Below are positions 42,900 to 51,930 of a DNA stretch of 64,000 nt, piece after piece. The notes under the pieces were generated by a model. The model was given only the letters and a program-made list of their open reading frames with translations, was not told where the DNA came from and ran no database searches. The DNA comes from HNR sp040400085 (GTDB lineage Bacteria; Actinomycetota; Actinomycetes; Actinomycetales; Microbacteriaceae). The stretch lies in the NCBI GenBank assembly GCA_040400085.1, contig JBBAQX010000017.1:13450-77449 (forward strand), written 5' to 3'. The translations under genes were made by a program, and so were the position numbers. Each line of letters begins with the position of its first letter. Position 1 is the first letter of the stretch.

Positions 42900-43922
42900 T
42901 TAGAACTTCATGACGATTCGTCCGTCAATCTTCCCTTCGAGCATCCGATCAAAGATGCTGTTGATGTCGTCGAGGGTCTCGGCCGCGACGGTTGGCTTGA
43001 TCTTGCCGCGGGCGTAAAAATCGAGCGCCTCGATCATATCCTGACGGGTTCCGACGATCGATCCGCGAATCGTGATGGCCCGCAGCACGATGTCGAAGAT
43101 GTTCGCGGGGAAATCTCCCGGGGGCAGGCCGTTGAAGACGATGGTCGCGCCCCTGCGGGCGACGCCGAGTGCCTGGCCGAATGCCTGGGGGTGTACCGCG
43201 GTAACGAGGACGCCGTGGGCTCCGCCGATCTGCTCCTGGACTGCCTCTGCCGGGTCCTCTTTCAGCGCGTTCACCGTAATCAGCGCTCCGTGTTTTTTTG
43301 CCAGCTCAAGCTTGGCGTCGTCGACGTCAATGGCCACCACGTTCAGTCCCATGGCCACGGCGTATTGCACGGCGATATGACCGAGCCCGCCGATGCCGGA
43401 GATGACGACCCATTCGCCGGGACGGGCATCCGTCATCTTGAGTCCTTTATAGACTGTCACGCCGGCGCAGAGGATCGGGGCGACCTCGATAGGGTCGGAA
43501 CCCTCAGGAATCCGGGCGGCGTACTTCGAGTCCACCAGCATGTACTCGGCGAAGGACCCGTCGACGGAATAGCCGCCGTTCTGCTGTTTCTCGCAGAGGG
43601 TCTCCCAGCCGGTGCGGCAGTATTGGCAGGCGCCGCAGGCGGACCAGAGCCAGGCGTTCCCCACCTTGTCTCCGAGCGCGAGGTCGGTGACACCCTCGCC
43701 CAGTTTTACGACCTCGCCATAGCCCTCGTGCCCGGGAATAAGCGAGGCCTTGGGCTTGACCGGCCAGTCTCCATGCGCTGCATGAAGATCGGTGTGGCAG
43801 ACTCCCGAGGTTTCAACCTTCACAAGTACCTGGCCAAAGCCTGGTTGGGGGATAGGCACTTCGCTAATCGTGAGCGGTTTTCCCGGTTCGGTGACGATTG
43901 CTGCGCGCATTGTTTCATTCAT
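42900..43922 (-). CDS. adhP: Zinc-dependent alcohol dehydrogenase
   Basis: A 340-aa medium-chain dehydrogenase. Catalytic zinc ligands lie in GVCHTDLHA, GHEGYGEV and the distal CAGVTVYKG; the structural-zinc cysteines lie in CGACQYCRTGWETLC. The NAD site is GIGGLGHIAVQYA with Asp (AIDVDD) for NAD preference. It probably interconverts ethanol and acetaldehyde or similar short alcohols. It is single and starts 31 bp from a strong dyad (43953-44006) that could regulate it. Confidence 0.92.
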   Translation of the reverse strand: MNETMRAAIVTEPGKPLTISEVPIPQPGFGQVLVKVETSGVCHTDLHAAHGDWPVKPKASLIPGHEGYGEVVKLGEGVTDLALGDKVGNAWLWSACGACQYCRTGWETLCEKQQNGGYSVDGSFAEYMLVDSKYAARIPEGSDPIEVAPILCAGVTVYKGLKMTDARPGEWVVISGIGGLGHIAVQYAVAMGLNVVAIDVDDAKLELAKKHGALITVNALKEDPAEAVQEQIGGAHGVLVTAVHPQAFGQALGVARRGATIVFNGLPPGDFPANIFDIVLRAITIRGSIVGTRQDMIEALDFYARGKIKPTVAAETLDDINSIFDRMLEGKIDGRIVMKF

Positions 43923-43952
43923 GTGTGAAACTCCTGACCTGATCTAACAGAT

Positions 43953-44006
43953 GTTGTAATCGGGTGAGGGCGGTGGTCGTTGGAGGCGCACCGCCCTCAT
44001 TACAAC
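43953..44006. promoter_or_regulatory. Strong dyad upstream of adhP
   Basis: GTTGTAAT (43953-43960) pairs with ATTACAAC (43999-44006), and inside it GAGGGCGGTG (43966-43975) pairs with CACCGCCCTC (43989-43998). As DNA it is an extended operator-like dyad; as RNA in the adhP 5' leader it would be a stable hairpin. It lies 31 bp upstream of the adhP start. Confidence 0.6.
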
Positions 44007-44268
44007 GCTAGGCTCATACGCAAACAATTGATATTTATAAAGTTGCATGCGAGTTGCGAGGCTTGCGATGCCCACAGCAGCGCGAGGAGCTCACGCGGGA
44101 ACAGAAATTTCTTCGCCCAAAATAGCCTGTCAACTTGACCTAGGCGCTCGTAAAATGCGAGCATCAGTAGGTGCGTTAACGGCACATTTCGCGCAGAAGG
44201 ATTTTTGGTGAACATTAGCCAAACTCTTTCACGCTCGCGGGAAGACTCGTCTCGACAGAAAGACATCA
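44007..44268. other. Intergenic stretch between adhP and the phosphate transporter
   Basis: Together with the dyad region this gap is 346 bp. The part after the dyad is AT-richer (CAATTGATATTTATAAAG near 44028-44045) and is a likely promoter area for one or both divergent genes. No convincing ORF or RNA is seen. Confidence 0.5.
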
Positions 44269-45633
44269 GTGGAACTCGGACTCATCGTGCTGCTGGTCAT
44301 CGTACTAGCCCTCTTTTTTGACTTCACGAACGGTTTTCACGACACCGCTAACGCGATGGCAACACCCATCGCCACGGGAGCCTTGAAGCCAAAAACCGCC
44401 GTTCTCTTGGCTGCGGCATTGAACCTAGTCGGGGCTTTTCTGTCGACTGAGGTTGCAAAGACAATTTCTCAGGGAATCATCCGCGAGGGTGACGGGGGCG
44501 TGCTGATATCTCCGGAGATGATCTTCGCGGGGCTGATAGGCGCCATCGTGTGGAACATGGTGACGTGGCTGCTCGGACTTCCCTCGAGCTCATCGCATGC
44601 TCTGTTCGGCGGTCTGATAGGTGCCGCGATTGTCGGCGCGGGCATCAGCTCTATCGACGGATCGGTGCTGCTCTCGAAGGTAATACTTCCGGCGCTAGCT
44701 GCCCCGATTACCGCCGGAATCATAGCGTACACGGCGACGAAGCTTGCCTATACGATTACCCGCCGGAACGATGGGAAGCCCGACGGCCGTGGCAGATACC
44801 GCTACGCGCAGATCGCTTCATCATCTCTCGTTGCCCTCGCCCACGGCACAAACGACGCTCAGAAGACCATGGGGGTCATCACTCTCGCGCTTGTTGCCGC
44901 GGGTGCCCAGGAAGCCGGTACCGGTCCCGAACTGTGGGTGATCGTCTCGTGCGCGCTCGCTATTGCGTTGGGAACATACTCGGGAGGTTGGAGAATTATC
45001 AGAACCCTCGGGGCCGGGCTCACCGATGTTAAGCCTGCGCAGGGCTTTGCAGCAGAAACAAGCACGGCAGCCACCATTCTGGCCTCGAGCCACCTGGGCT
45101 TTGCGCTCTCGACGACGCAGGTAGCATCGGGGTCCGTGATCGGATCGGGACTGGGTCGCCGCGGTTCAACGGTTCGTTGGCGCACGGTTGGACGCATCGC
45201 GATCGGATGGGTCATGACGCTCCCGGCCGCGGCAGCCGTTGGGGCCCTGGCCGCGTTCATTGCGCATCTCGGACCGATCGGAATCATCATAGATACGGTG
45301 ATCGGCGTGTTTGTGATCGGCCTCATTTTCGTCCTCTCGAAGAGGAACCGGATTAGTTCGAATAACGCCGTCAGCGATGTTGCGGAATCCGGCTATGCTG
45401 TGCGCATCCGTAAGCGTAAGATTCGCAGAGTTCCAACCGAAACGGGAACCATTCCTCCGCTTACTCCCGTGGCGCAATCGGCCGTGATGCACGATAAAGC
45501 GGTCGCCGCGGTGAAGCTTGAGGAGAAAGTTGAGGTGAAAGCCGAGATCACCGAAGCCGCGTATATAGGCACCGGGACTCAGGAAACACAGCAGGAAACG
45601 CAGACCGAGTTGAAGGGCGGCAACAAAGAATGA
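44269..45633 (+). CDS. pit: PiT-family inorganic phosphate transporter
   Basis: 454 aa, a low-affinity phosphate:H+/metal symporter. The PiT signature FTNGFHDTANAMATPIA occurs near the N-terminus and the second half repeats it as ALAHGTNDAQKTMGV; about ten membrane helices. The C-terminal 110 residues are charged and Glu/Lys/Thr-rich, longer than usual. GTG start. The stop overlaps the start of a 97-aa membrane protein gene (ATGA). Confidence 0.92.
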   Translation: MELGLIVLLVIVLALFFDFTNGFHDTANAMATPIATGALKPKTAVLLAAALNLVGAFLSTEVAKTISQGIIREGDGGVLISPEMIFAGLIGAIVWNMVTWLLGLPSSSSHALFGGLIGAAIVGAGISSIDGSVLLSKVILPALAAPITAGIIAYTATKLAYTITRRNDGKPDGRGRYRYAQIASSSLVALAHGTNDAQKTMGVITLALVAAGAQEAGTGPELWVIVSCALAIALGTYSGGWRIIRTLGAGLTDVKPAQGFAAETSTAATILASSHLGFALSTTQVASGSVIGSGLGRRGSTVRWRTVGRIAIGWVMTLPAAAAVGALAAFIAHLGPIGIIIDTVIGVFVIGLIFVLSKRNRISSNNAVSDVAESGYAVRIRKRKIRRVPTETGTIPPLTPVAQSAVMHDKAVAAVKLEEKVEVKAEITEAAYIGTGTQETQQETQTELKGGNKE

Positions 45634-45923
45634 TCAACTGGGCAGCATTCCTCATCGTTTTTGTCACTGCTCTTGTCTCTGCCGGGGTCGTCGTGAGTTT
45701 ATATTCATTAGGAATCCGTTTCTCGGCCATACCCGCCCCACGGGCGCGGCGTGAGGACGGCAGCTTTGAGCCGCGTGGCGAGGCGCGCGACGCTGAGGAC
45801 GATGGGATCGAGCTTCAGGGACGTCCCCGGTGGGCAACCTGGGCCGCAAACACCTGTTTTTCCCTGTGTGTTGGGGCCGTCCTTTTTGGGATTTACCTGA
45901 TCGTCCCCGCGTTCCACCGCTAA
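45630..45923 (+). CDS. Small two-helix membrane protein coupled to the phosphate transporter
   Basis: 97 aa with a helix at each end (about 5-30 and 70-92) and a charged loop between. No named domain. The ATGA overlap with the pit gene and the conserved placement of similar small proteins beside PiT genes in actinobacteria suggest a transporter partner; this is inference. Confidence 0.75.
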   Translation: MINWAAFLIVFVTALVSAGVVVSLYSLGIRFSAIPAPRARREDGSFEPRGEARDAEDDGIELQGRPRWATWAANTCFSLCVGAVLFGIYLIVPAFHR

Positions 45924-45940
45924 GCGCGTAATATGGCGCT

Positions 45941-47389
45941 ATGACCTCACAGCGCATTGAAGCCGAGCAGAACAGTCAGAACGCCGCAACACAAGATACC
46001 CCTGGTGGCACGGCGCAGCTTGTCCATCGCCTACGCGGTGCTTTCGACAGCAGGATCACGCGATCGGCGCAGTGGCGCGACCGTCAATTGGCGGCCCTCG
46101 CAAAGATGCTTACGGAGAACACCGCGGTCTTTGAGGGAGCGCTCAAGCGTGACCTCGGTAAATCGCCGGTGGAGGGGACGCTCACAGAGATCGGGTTTGT
46201 CCTGAGCGAGATTGATCATACGCGTTCGCATCTCAAATCGTGGATGCGCGGACACCACGTCACGACTCCGCTTGCGTTGCTCCCCGCCTCCTCACGCGTC
46301 GTGCCTGAGCCATACGGAACGGTTCTGGTAATCGCTCCGTGGAATTACCCGCTCATGCTTGCGCTGTCGCCTCTGGTCGGTGTAATCGCAGCTGGGAACA
46401 CCGCTGTGGTGAAGCCCAGCGAGCTGGCTCCCCATACCTCCCGGGCCATTGCCGACCTCTTGCCCGTGTACCTCGACCCACGGGCATTTGCCGTGGTGGA
46501 GGGCGGGGTTGCCGAGACTACAGACCTTCTTGCCCAACAGTGGGATTACATCTTTTACACCGGTAACGGAACCGTCGGCCGGATCGTTCAGACTGCGGCT
46601 GCGCAGCACCTTACGCCCACCACCCTGGAACTCGGCGGAAAATCACCGGTCTATGTCGATGAGAGTGTCGACCTACGTGCCGCCGCTCAGCGCATCATGT
46701 GGGGCAAGCTGATGAACGCTGGCCAGACCTGCGTCGCGCCCGACTACCTCTTGGCCACGCGCAAAGTTATCGATAAGCTCGTACCCCTGCTTCACGAGGC
46801 CGTACGAGACCTGTACGGAACCGCGATACAGCGCAATGCCGACTACGGGCGTATCGTGAATGTGCGCCACCTAGGCAGGCTCAGGGGTCTTCTCGCTGGA
46901 GGAACCGTTGCGTTCGGCGGGGGATCGGACGAGGAAGACCTCTATTTCGAGCCGACGGTGCTCACCGATGTCGATGTGAATTCCGAACTCATGACCACCG
47001 AAATCTTTGGCCCGATTTTGCCATTGGTCGAGGTTCGGAGCTTGGACGAGGCTATCCTTTTTGTGCGTAAGCGCGGCAAGCCGCTCGCGCTGTATGTCTT
47101 TTCGAATGACTCTCGGGTGCGTGCCCGGTGGACGGCTGAGACCAGCTCGGGTGCTATCGGGTTCGGGGCTCCCGCGATGCATCTGATGGTGCCTGGGCTG
47201 CCCTTCGGCGGAGTGGGGGAGAGCGGCCTTGGAAGCTATCACGGCGAACGGTCTTTCCTGACCTTCAGCCATGAGAAGGCCATACTTACTAAGCCCCTGA
47301 AGCCAGATACGTTGCGTTCCACGGTCATGCCGCCGTATACCGCGCAGAAGGAGTCCATCATCAGAAAGATGCTTCGGCGGTTTTCCTAG
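45941..47389 (+). CDS. Aldehyde dehydrogenase (class 3 / fatty-aldehyde type)
   Basis: 482 aa. APWNYPL, the general base Glu in TLELGGKSP and the nucleophile Cys in NAGQTCVAPD are present. The N-terminal LRGAFDSRITRSAQWRDRQL start and C-terminal GGVGESGLGSYHGERSF are those of the class 3 fatty/aromatic aldehyde group, not of the GABA route enzymes elsewhere in the window. A 25-aa polar leader precedes the fold. Converges on the YcaQ-like gene. Confidence 0.9.
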   Translation: MTSQRIEAEQNSQNAATQDTPGGTAQLVHRLRGAFDSRITRSAQWRDRQLAALAKMLTENTAVFEGALKRDLGKSPVEGTLTEIGFVLSEIDHTRSHLKSWMRGHHVTTPLALLPASSRVVPEPYGTVLVIAPWNYPLMLALSPLVGVIAAGNTAVVKPSELAPHTSRAIADLLPVYLDPRAFAVVEGGVAETTDLLAQQWDYIFYTGNGTVGRIVQTAAAQHLTPTTLELGGKSPVYVDESVDLRAAAQRIMWGKLMNAGQTCVAPDYLLATRKVIDKLVPLLHEAVRDLYGTAIQRNADYGRIVNVRHLGRLRGLLAGGTVAFGGGSDEEDLYFEPTVLTDVDVNSELMTTEIFGPILPLVEVRSLDEAILFVRKRGKPLALYVFSNDSRVRARWTAETSSGAIGFGAPAMHLMVPGLPFGGVGESGLGSYHGERSFLTFSHEKAILTKPLKPDTLRSTVMPPYTAQKESIIRKMLRRFS

Positions 47390-47478
47390 GGAAGATGCTC
47401 GTTCTGGGGAAGATGCTTGTCCTAGGCGGGTGCCCGTCAGGGGCAAAACGCTTTCCCGAGTAAACAGTCGCTGTTGCG

Positions 47479-48714
47479 CTATCCAGCTGGCGCGCCGGAT
47501 GAGGGCAGAGGCAGGTTTCCCCTGCCCGTGAACTCAATACGATCGGTGCCTTGCCAGAGGGCTGCCCGCCGAAGCAGTTCCCACACCCGATCCGCTGTCT
47601 CGGGAGGGGCGCCCTCTTCTCGCCAGGCAGATTGCACGCGCAGGATTCCCGCCTGCCGATCATTCTTGAGATCGACGCGGCCGACGAGACGATCTCCAAC
47701 CAACACGGGGAGCGAATAATACCCGAAGACCCGTTTATGCTCTGGCGTGTAGATCTCGATTCTGTAGTGAAAATTGAAGAGGCGCTCCGCCCTCGGCCTA
47801 AACCAGACCACGGGATCGAACGGCGAAAGCAGGGCCGAGGCGGTTGCCTCCCGCGGTATCTGTGCATCGCGGTGGCGCCAGGCAGGCAACGGCCTCCCCG
47901 ACTTGTCGGCCCACGACTCCACGGTAACCGGCACGAGCGTTCCCGAGTGCTCTAGCTCACGGATCGCCGTTCTTGCTTCCCCGAGGGGAAGCCGAAAATA
48001 ATCGGCTATGTCGTGTGCCGTGCCGACCCCGTGGGCTCGGGCGCCCTTCTCTGCGAGCTGGCGTATCGCATCCTCTCGTGAAATCTCTTGCTCAATGATG
48101 CTGTGCGGTAGGACGTGCTCTGTAAGCGCGTAGCGCCGCTCGAAACGCTGTCGCCCGGCCGCCGTGACCTCGCCCCAGGCGAAGAGGCACTCCACCGCCC
48201 TCTTGACATCGGACCACTGCCACCAGCCGCCGGGCTCGCGTTTGACATCGCCTTCGATGTCGCGAACCAGCGAAGGCCCCTTCTCTGCGAGATCGCGTCG
48301 GACCTGATCGATGATGTGAGGATGCTCGTGCCCCCAGCTATCCCTACGCGTAAGCTCTTTCTGGCGACGGTCGTTCATCCGCCAGCGGAATAAGGGCCAT
48401 GATTCGATGGGAATGATTGCGGCCTCGTGCGCCCAATACTCCACGTACTCGCGGCCCCCGAGCAATAGCTGATCCGCAGCATCCTTGTCATAGGAACCGT
48501 GTCTCGCGAGTACCGGCATATAGTGGCTGCGCTCGAAGACGTTTACCGAGTCGATCTGGAGCAGGTGGAGACGAGACAGAAGTGATCTCATCTGGGATGC
48601 CGAGGGATTTATCCGAGTGCGCGGAGTAGAAGGGATCTCACGAGCGGGCTGTGCGATGCGCTGCGCGCCGAGGGCCAACCGGCGAGCTTGGGACAGTGAC
48701 AGGGAATCGCTCAT
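47479..48714 (-). CDS. YcaQ-type winged-helix protein (crosslink-repair glycosylase family)
   Basis: 411 aa, an HTH_42/YcaQ-like protein. It holds LSLSQARRLALGAQRI at the N-terminus, LHLLQIDSVNVFERSHYMP and the Gln-x-Asp motif that YcaQ and AlkX use for unhooking interstrand crosslinks. C-terminal FDPVVWFRPRAERLFNF is also typical. Start set at ATG 48714 because it agrees with family N-termini; a start 25 codons upstream is open. Activity on crosslinks is a family inference. Confidence 0.83.
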   Translation of the reverse strand: MSDSLSLSQARRLALGAQRIAQPAREIPSTPRTRINPSASQMRSLLSRLHLLQIDSVNVFERSHYMPVLARHGSYDKDAADQLLLGGREYVEYWAHEAAIIPIESWPLFRWRMNDRRQKELTRRDSWGHEHPHIIDQVRRDLAEKGPSLVRDIEGDVKREPGGWWQWSDVKRAVECLFAWGEVTAAGRQRFERRYALTEHVLPHSIIEQEISREDAIRQLAEKGARAHGVGTAHDIADYFRLPLGEARTAIRELEHSGTLVPVTVESWADKSGRPLPAWRHRDAQIPREATASALLSPFDPVVWFRPRAERLFNFHYRIEIYTPEHKRVFGYYSLPVLVGDRLVGRVDLKNDRQAGILRVQSAWREEGAPPETADRVWELLRRAALWQGTDRIEFTGRGNLPLPSSGAPAG

Positions 48715-48827
48715 GGGAATCAGCGTATCGCGAGCCGCCGACACGCCAAGCTGGAAGGCGGCGGCGAATCGCGATAATCTGCTGATCAATCGTCGGACGG
48801 TTATACCGTTGCCCCTAGACTATTCGG

Positions 48828-50027
48828 ATGGAGGAAAAGCAGAAAGTGCCTGTTCCCACACTCGAATCCCCGGCCAGTGGCCCCGGGATTAACGAGGTGC
48901 GGGAGGCCGTGCCATTTGGTATGAGAATCGCGGCGGCTTGGTCATGGCGGATGCTCGTGATCGCGGCGGCGCTGGCGCTCTTGCTCTGGGCGCTGACCAA
49001 CCTGAGCCTCGTTGTGATTCCCGTGATCATCTCTATCTTGTTGGCTGCGCTTCTCGTCCCGCTCAAGGAAAAACTCATCTCGTTGAGGCTGCCGAGATGG
49101 CTAGCCGTGATGATATCGTTCCTGGGGTTGCTAGCAGCAGTGACGCTCCTGATGTTTCTGATCGTGACTCAGTTCCGCAGCGGATACCAAGACCTGGCAA
49201 CGCGCAGTACCGAGTCCTATAACCAATTTATGCAGTGGCTATCGGGCGCGCCTTTTTATATCGATAGTGCGCAATTCGATAAGTTCATCACGGGCCTCTT
49301 CAACGGCCTGAATACGGATAGAAATATCTTGGTGAGCGGCGCTCTCTCGATCACCACTACGCTGTCTCATCTGCTGGCGGGGCTGCTTCTGACTCTCTTT
49401 AGCACGCTCTTCTTCCTGATCGACGGAAAAACGATCTGGCGCTGGTTCGTCGGGTTCATGCCTACCCGTGCTCGCGCGGCAGTGGATGGCGCGGGGCGAG
49501 CCGGTTGGGTCTCCGTCGGTCAATACGTGCGGGTGCAGATCTTTGTCGCTTTTGTGGATGCCGTTGGTATCGGTCTCGGTGCGCTCATACTGGGGGTTCC
49601 CCTTGCCATTCCGATCGCAGTGCTGGTCTTCCTCGGCTCGTTCATCCCCTTCCTTGGGGCTATCACGACGGGAGCGCTTGCCGCTTTCGTAGCCCTCATC
49701 TACAACGGACCTGTCAATGCGCTCGTGATGCTCGGTATCGTCGTTCTCGTGAATCAGATCGAGGGACACGTGCTGCAGCCCCTCGTCATGGGATCCGCGG
49801 TGCGGGTGCACCCCCTCGGCGTGGTTCTCGCCGTGAGCGCGGGGACTCTCATCGCAGGGATACCCGGAGCCCTATTTGCTGTACCCATCGTTGCCGCACT
49901 CAATAGCACCGTCAACTACCTCACAGCGGGTACCTGGAAGGGACTTCCTGATCCCCTCGCTGATACCCATGGCCCTCCCTCAAGGAGAAAGCCGAAATCC
50001 CCCGCAGAAGAATCACAGGAAGCCTAA
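48828..50027 (+). CDS. AI-2E family transporter (second copy)
   Basis: 399 aa, about eight membrane helices, with the family segments FIPFLGAITTGALAAF and NQIEGHVLQPLVMG. A cytosolic N-terminus and a basic, Pro-rich C-terminus frame the fold. It is a paralogue, not a copy, of the protein at 9281-10453. The ilvA start lies 3 bases after its stop, so the two genes are one transcription unit. The transported molecule is unknown. Confidence 0.88.
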   Translation: MEEKQKVPVPTLESPASGPGINEVREAVPFGMRIAAAWSWRMLVIAAALALLLWALTNLSLVVIPVIISILLAALLVPLKEKLISLRLPRWLAVMISFLGLLAAVTLLMFLIVTQFRSGYQDLATRSTESYNQFMQWLSGAPFYIDSAQFDKFITGLFNGLNTDRNILVSGALSITTTLSHLLAGLLLTLFSTLFFLIDGKTIWRWFVGFMPTRARAAVDGAGRAGWVSVGQYVRVQIFVAFVDAVGIGLGALILGVPLAIPIAVLVFLGSFIPFLGAITTGALAAFVALIYNGPVNALVMLGIVVLVNQIEGHVLQPLVMGSAVRVHPLGVVLAVSAGTLIAGIPGALFAVPIVAALNSTVNYLTAGTWKGLPDPLADTHGPPSRRKPKSPAEESQEA

Positions 50028-50029
50028 GA

Positions 50030-51265
50030 ATGACAAACCCCCTACCCACCCTTGACAACTTTAGAGCTGCCCGAGAGGTCGTCTCCGAGGTGGCTCAGAG
50101 TACCCCGCTCGAGACCTCCCGCTACCTGGCAGAGCTTCTTGGCGTTTCTCAGGTCTACATGAAATGCGAGAATCTCCAACGGACCGGTTCATACAAAATT
50201 CGCGGAGCATACAACCGCATGGCGAAGTTGAGCCAAGAGGAGAAGGACCGCGGTGTCGTCGCCGCGTCAGCAGGGAACCACGCGCAGGGCGTAGCCTTCG
50301 CCGCTCGTGAACTCGGCATCAAGGCAACAATCTTTATGCCGATGGGGGTAGCGCTCCCCAAGCTGCAGGCAACCCGAAACTACGGCGCAGACGTTATTCT
50401 CAGGGGCCACACCGTCGAGGAGCCCCTCCGTGCCGCTGCCGAATTTGCTGAGGCAACGGGGGCCGTTCTCATTCCTCCCTTCGACCACTTCGACGTTGTG
50501 TCCGGGCAGGGAACACTCGCTCTCGAGATTCTCGAAGAAGCTCCGGATGTCGAAACCTTCGTCGTTCCCATCGGAGGAGGAGGGCTCATCTCGGGAATCG
50601 CCCTTGCCGCAAAACAGCTTGCCGAAACCACCGGGCGCCAGATCCGAGTGATCGGTGTCCAGGCGGAGAACTCGGCCGCGTATCCGCCATCGATTGCTGC
50701 GGGGCATCCTCTCGAGATCACAACGGCACCGACGATTGCAGACGGAATTGCTGTGAGCAAACCCGGCCTGCTGAACTTCGATATCATCCGTGACTACGTT
50801 GACGAGGTCGTTACGGTGACCGAGGACGATATCGCCCGCGGGATCCTCATGCTCCTTGAGCGGGCAAAGCTTGTCGTTGAGCCAGCGGGAGCGGTCGGCG
50901 TTGCCGCAATGATCGCCGGCAAAATCCGATCAGCCGGGCCTGTGGCCACCGTTCTATCCGGCGGAAACATCGACCCCCTACTCATGCAGCGGGTGATCAG
51001 TCACGGATTAGCCGCATCCGATCGCTACCTTAAACTCCGAGTGATGCTTCCTGACCGCCCGGGCCAGCTGGCCCGAACGGCGGAACTTGTGGCGGAAGCA
51101 AACGCGAACGTTATTGAGGTGCTCCACACCCGTCACGGGGGAGGGCTACAGATTAGCGAGGTCGAGCTCGAACTCCATATCGAGACGCGGGGCCCGGACC
51201 ACCGCGACCAAGTGGTCGCGAAGCTCCAGGATGCCGGGTATCGGATTCGGCTTGAAGGGTTCTAG
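50030..51265 (+). CDS. ilvA: Threonine ammonia-lyase
   Basis: 411 aa. The PLP fold type II domain has K56 in TGSYKIRGAYNR and the Gly-rich phosphate loop IGGGGLISG; residues about 330-411 form a C-terminal ACT-like regulatory domain (LKLRVMLPDRPGQLARTAE). It converts threonine to 2-oxobutanoate and ammonia, the entry to isoleucine. The single ACT domain is the short, TdcB/actinobacterial arrangement. Coupled to an AI-2E transporter gene. Confidence 0.94.
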   Translation: MTNPLPTLDNFRAAREVVSEVAQSTPLETSRYLAELLGVSQVYMKCENLQRTGSYKIRGAYNRMAKLSQEEKDRGVVAASAGNHAQGVAFAARELGIKATIFMPMGVALPKLQATRNYGADVILRGHTVEEPLRAAAEFAEATGAVLIPPFDHFDVVSGQGTLALEILEEAPDVETFVVPIGGGGLISGIALAAKQLAETTGRQIRVIGVQAENSAAYPPSIAAGHPLEITTAPTIADGIAVSKPGLLNFDIIRDYVDEVVTVTEDDIARGILMLLERAKLVVEPAGAVGVAAMIAGKIRSAGPVATVLSGGNIDPLLMQRVISHGLAASDRYLKLRVMLPDRPGQLARTAELVAEANANVIEVLHTRHGGGLQISEVELELHIETRGPDHRDQVVAKLQDAGYRIRLEGF

Positions 51266-51292
51266 GGGTAACTTCCTACTGACCGGTGCCTA

Positions 51293-51784
51293 CTACTGAC
51301 CTGTGTAGGTCTCGACCTTGATGATCGACACGGGGATCTCTTTGCCGTTCGGCGCGATGTAGCTTGTCGACTCGCCCACCTTTAATCCGAGGATAGAGGC
51401 GCCAAGGGGGCTCTTCTCGCTGTAGACATCCAGGTCGCTGTCCCCGGCGATCTCGCGATTTCCCAGGAGGAATACTTCTTCATCGCCGAAAACGGTAGCT
51501 GTGATGACCGTGCCAACAACGACCTCGCCGGTGCTGGCCGGGGCATCGCCAACCTTAGCGATTTTGAGCAGGTGGGTCAGGTCGCGAATGCGTGCCTCCA
51601 TCTTGCCCTGCTCGTCTTTGGCCGCGTGGTAGCCGCCGTTCTCTTTGAGGTCGCCTTCTTCGCGGGCAGCCTCAATCTTGTTTGCGATGTCGATCCGTGC
51701 GGGACCGCTTAGCTGATCCAGCTCATCCTTCAAACGGTTGTACGCTTCCTGGGTGAGCCAGGTTTCACTTACCTCGTTTGACAT
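51293..51784 (-). CDS. greA: Transcription elongation factor GreA
   Basis: 163 aa. An N-terminal coiled coil with acidic tip residues (RIDIANKIEAAREEGDLKENG region) enters the RNA polymerase secondary channel, and the C-terminal FKBP-like domain (LLGNREIAGDSDLDVYSE-type segment) follows. It stimulates transcript cleavage in backtracked complexes. It heads the greA / DUF4307 / mca block seen in M. tuberculosis Rv1080c-Rv1082. Confidence 0.96.
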   Translation of the reverse strand: MSNEVSETWLTQEAYNRLKDELDQLSGPARIDIANKIEAAREEGDLKENGGYHAAKDEQGKMEARIRDLTHLLKIAKVGDAPASTGEVVVGTVITATVFGDEEVFLLGNREIAGDSDLDVYSEKSPLGASILGLKVGESTSYIAPNGKEIPVSIIKVETYTGQ

Positions 51785-51832
51785 GCGAACTCCTTATGCT
51801 AAAGAGCTGAGTCTCAGCCCTCGCTAAAAGTG

Positions 51833-51861
51833 ACGCCCTAACGAAGAAGTCGTTAGGGCGT
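51833..51861. terminator. Terminator between DUF4307 and greA genes
   Basis: ACGCCCTAACGA (51833-51844) pairs perfectly with TCGTTAGGGCGT (51850-51861) around loop AGAAG. For the minus-strand DUF4307 gene it lies 70 bp after the stop and is followed by CACTTTTAG. Confidence 0.8.
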
Positions 51862-51930
51862 TGAATAACTATTACCCTAGCAGACCCTCAGGTCGTGAGG
51901 CCGACAGCTAGCTGACTATTGCTCTGGCTC

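Noticed and set aside
42860..42905. GAGCTTT/GAAACCCA repeat units at the end of the aldo-keto reductase gene as a regulatory site
   Set aside because: A short tandem slippage product between two convergent genes; no dyad and no promoter context.
42768..43928. A 386-codon frame opposite adhP
   Set aside because: adhP shows zinc and NAD motifs; the other frame is a composition shadow that also runs through the aldo-keto reductase end.
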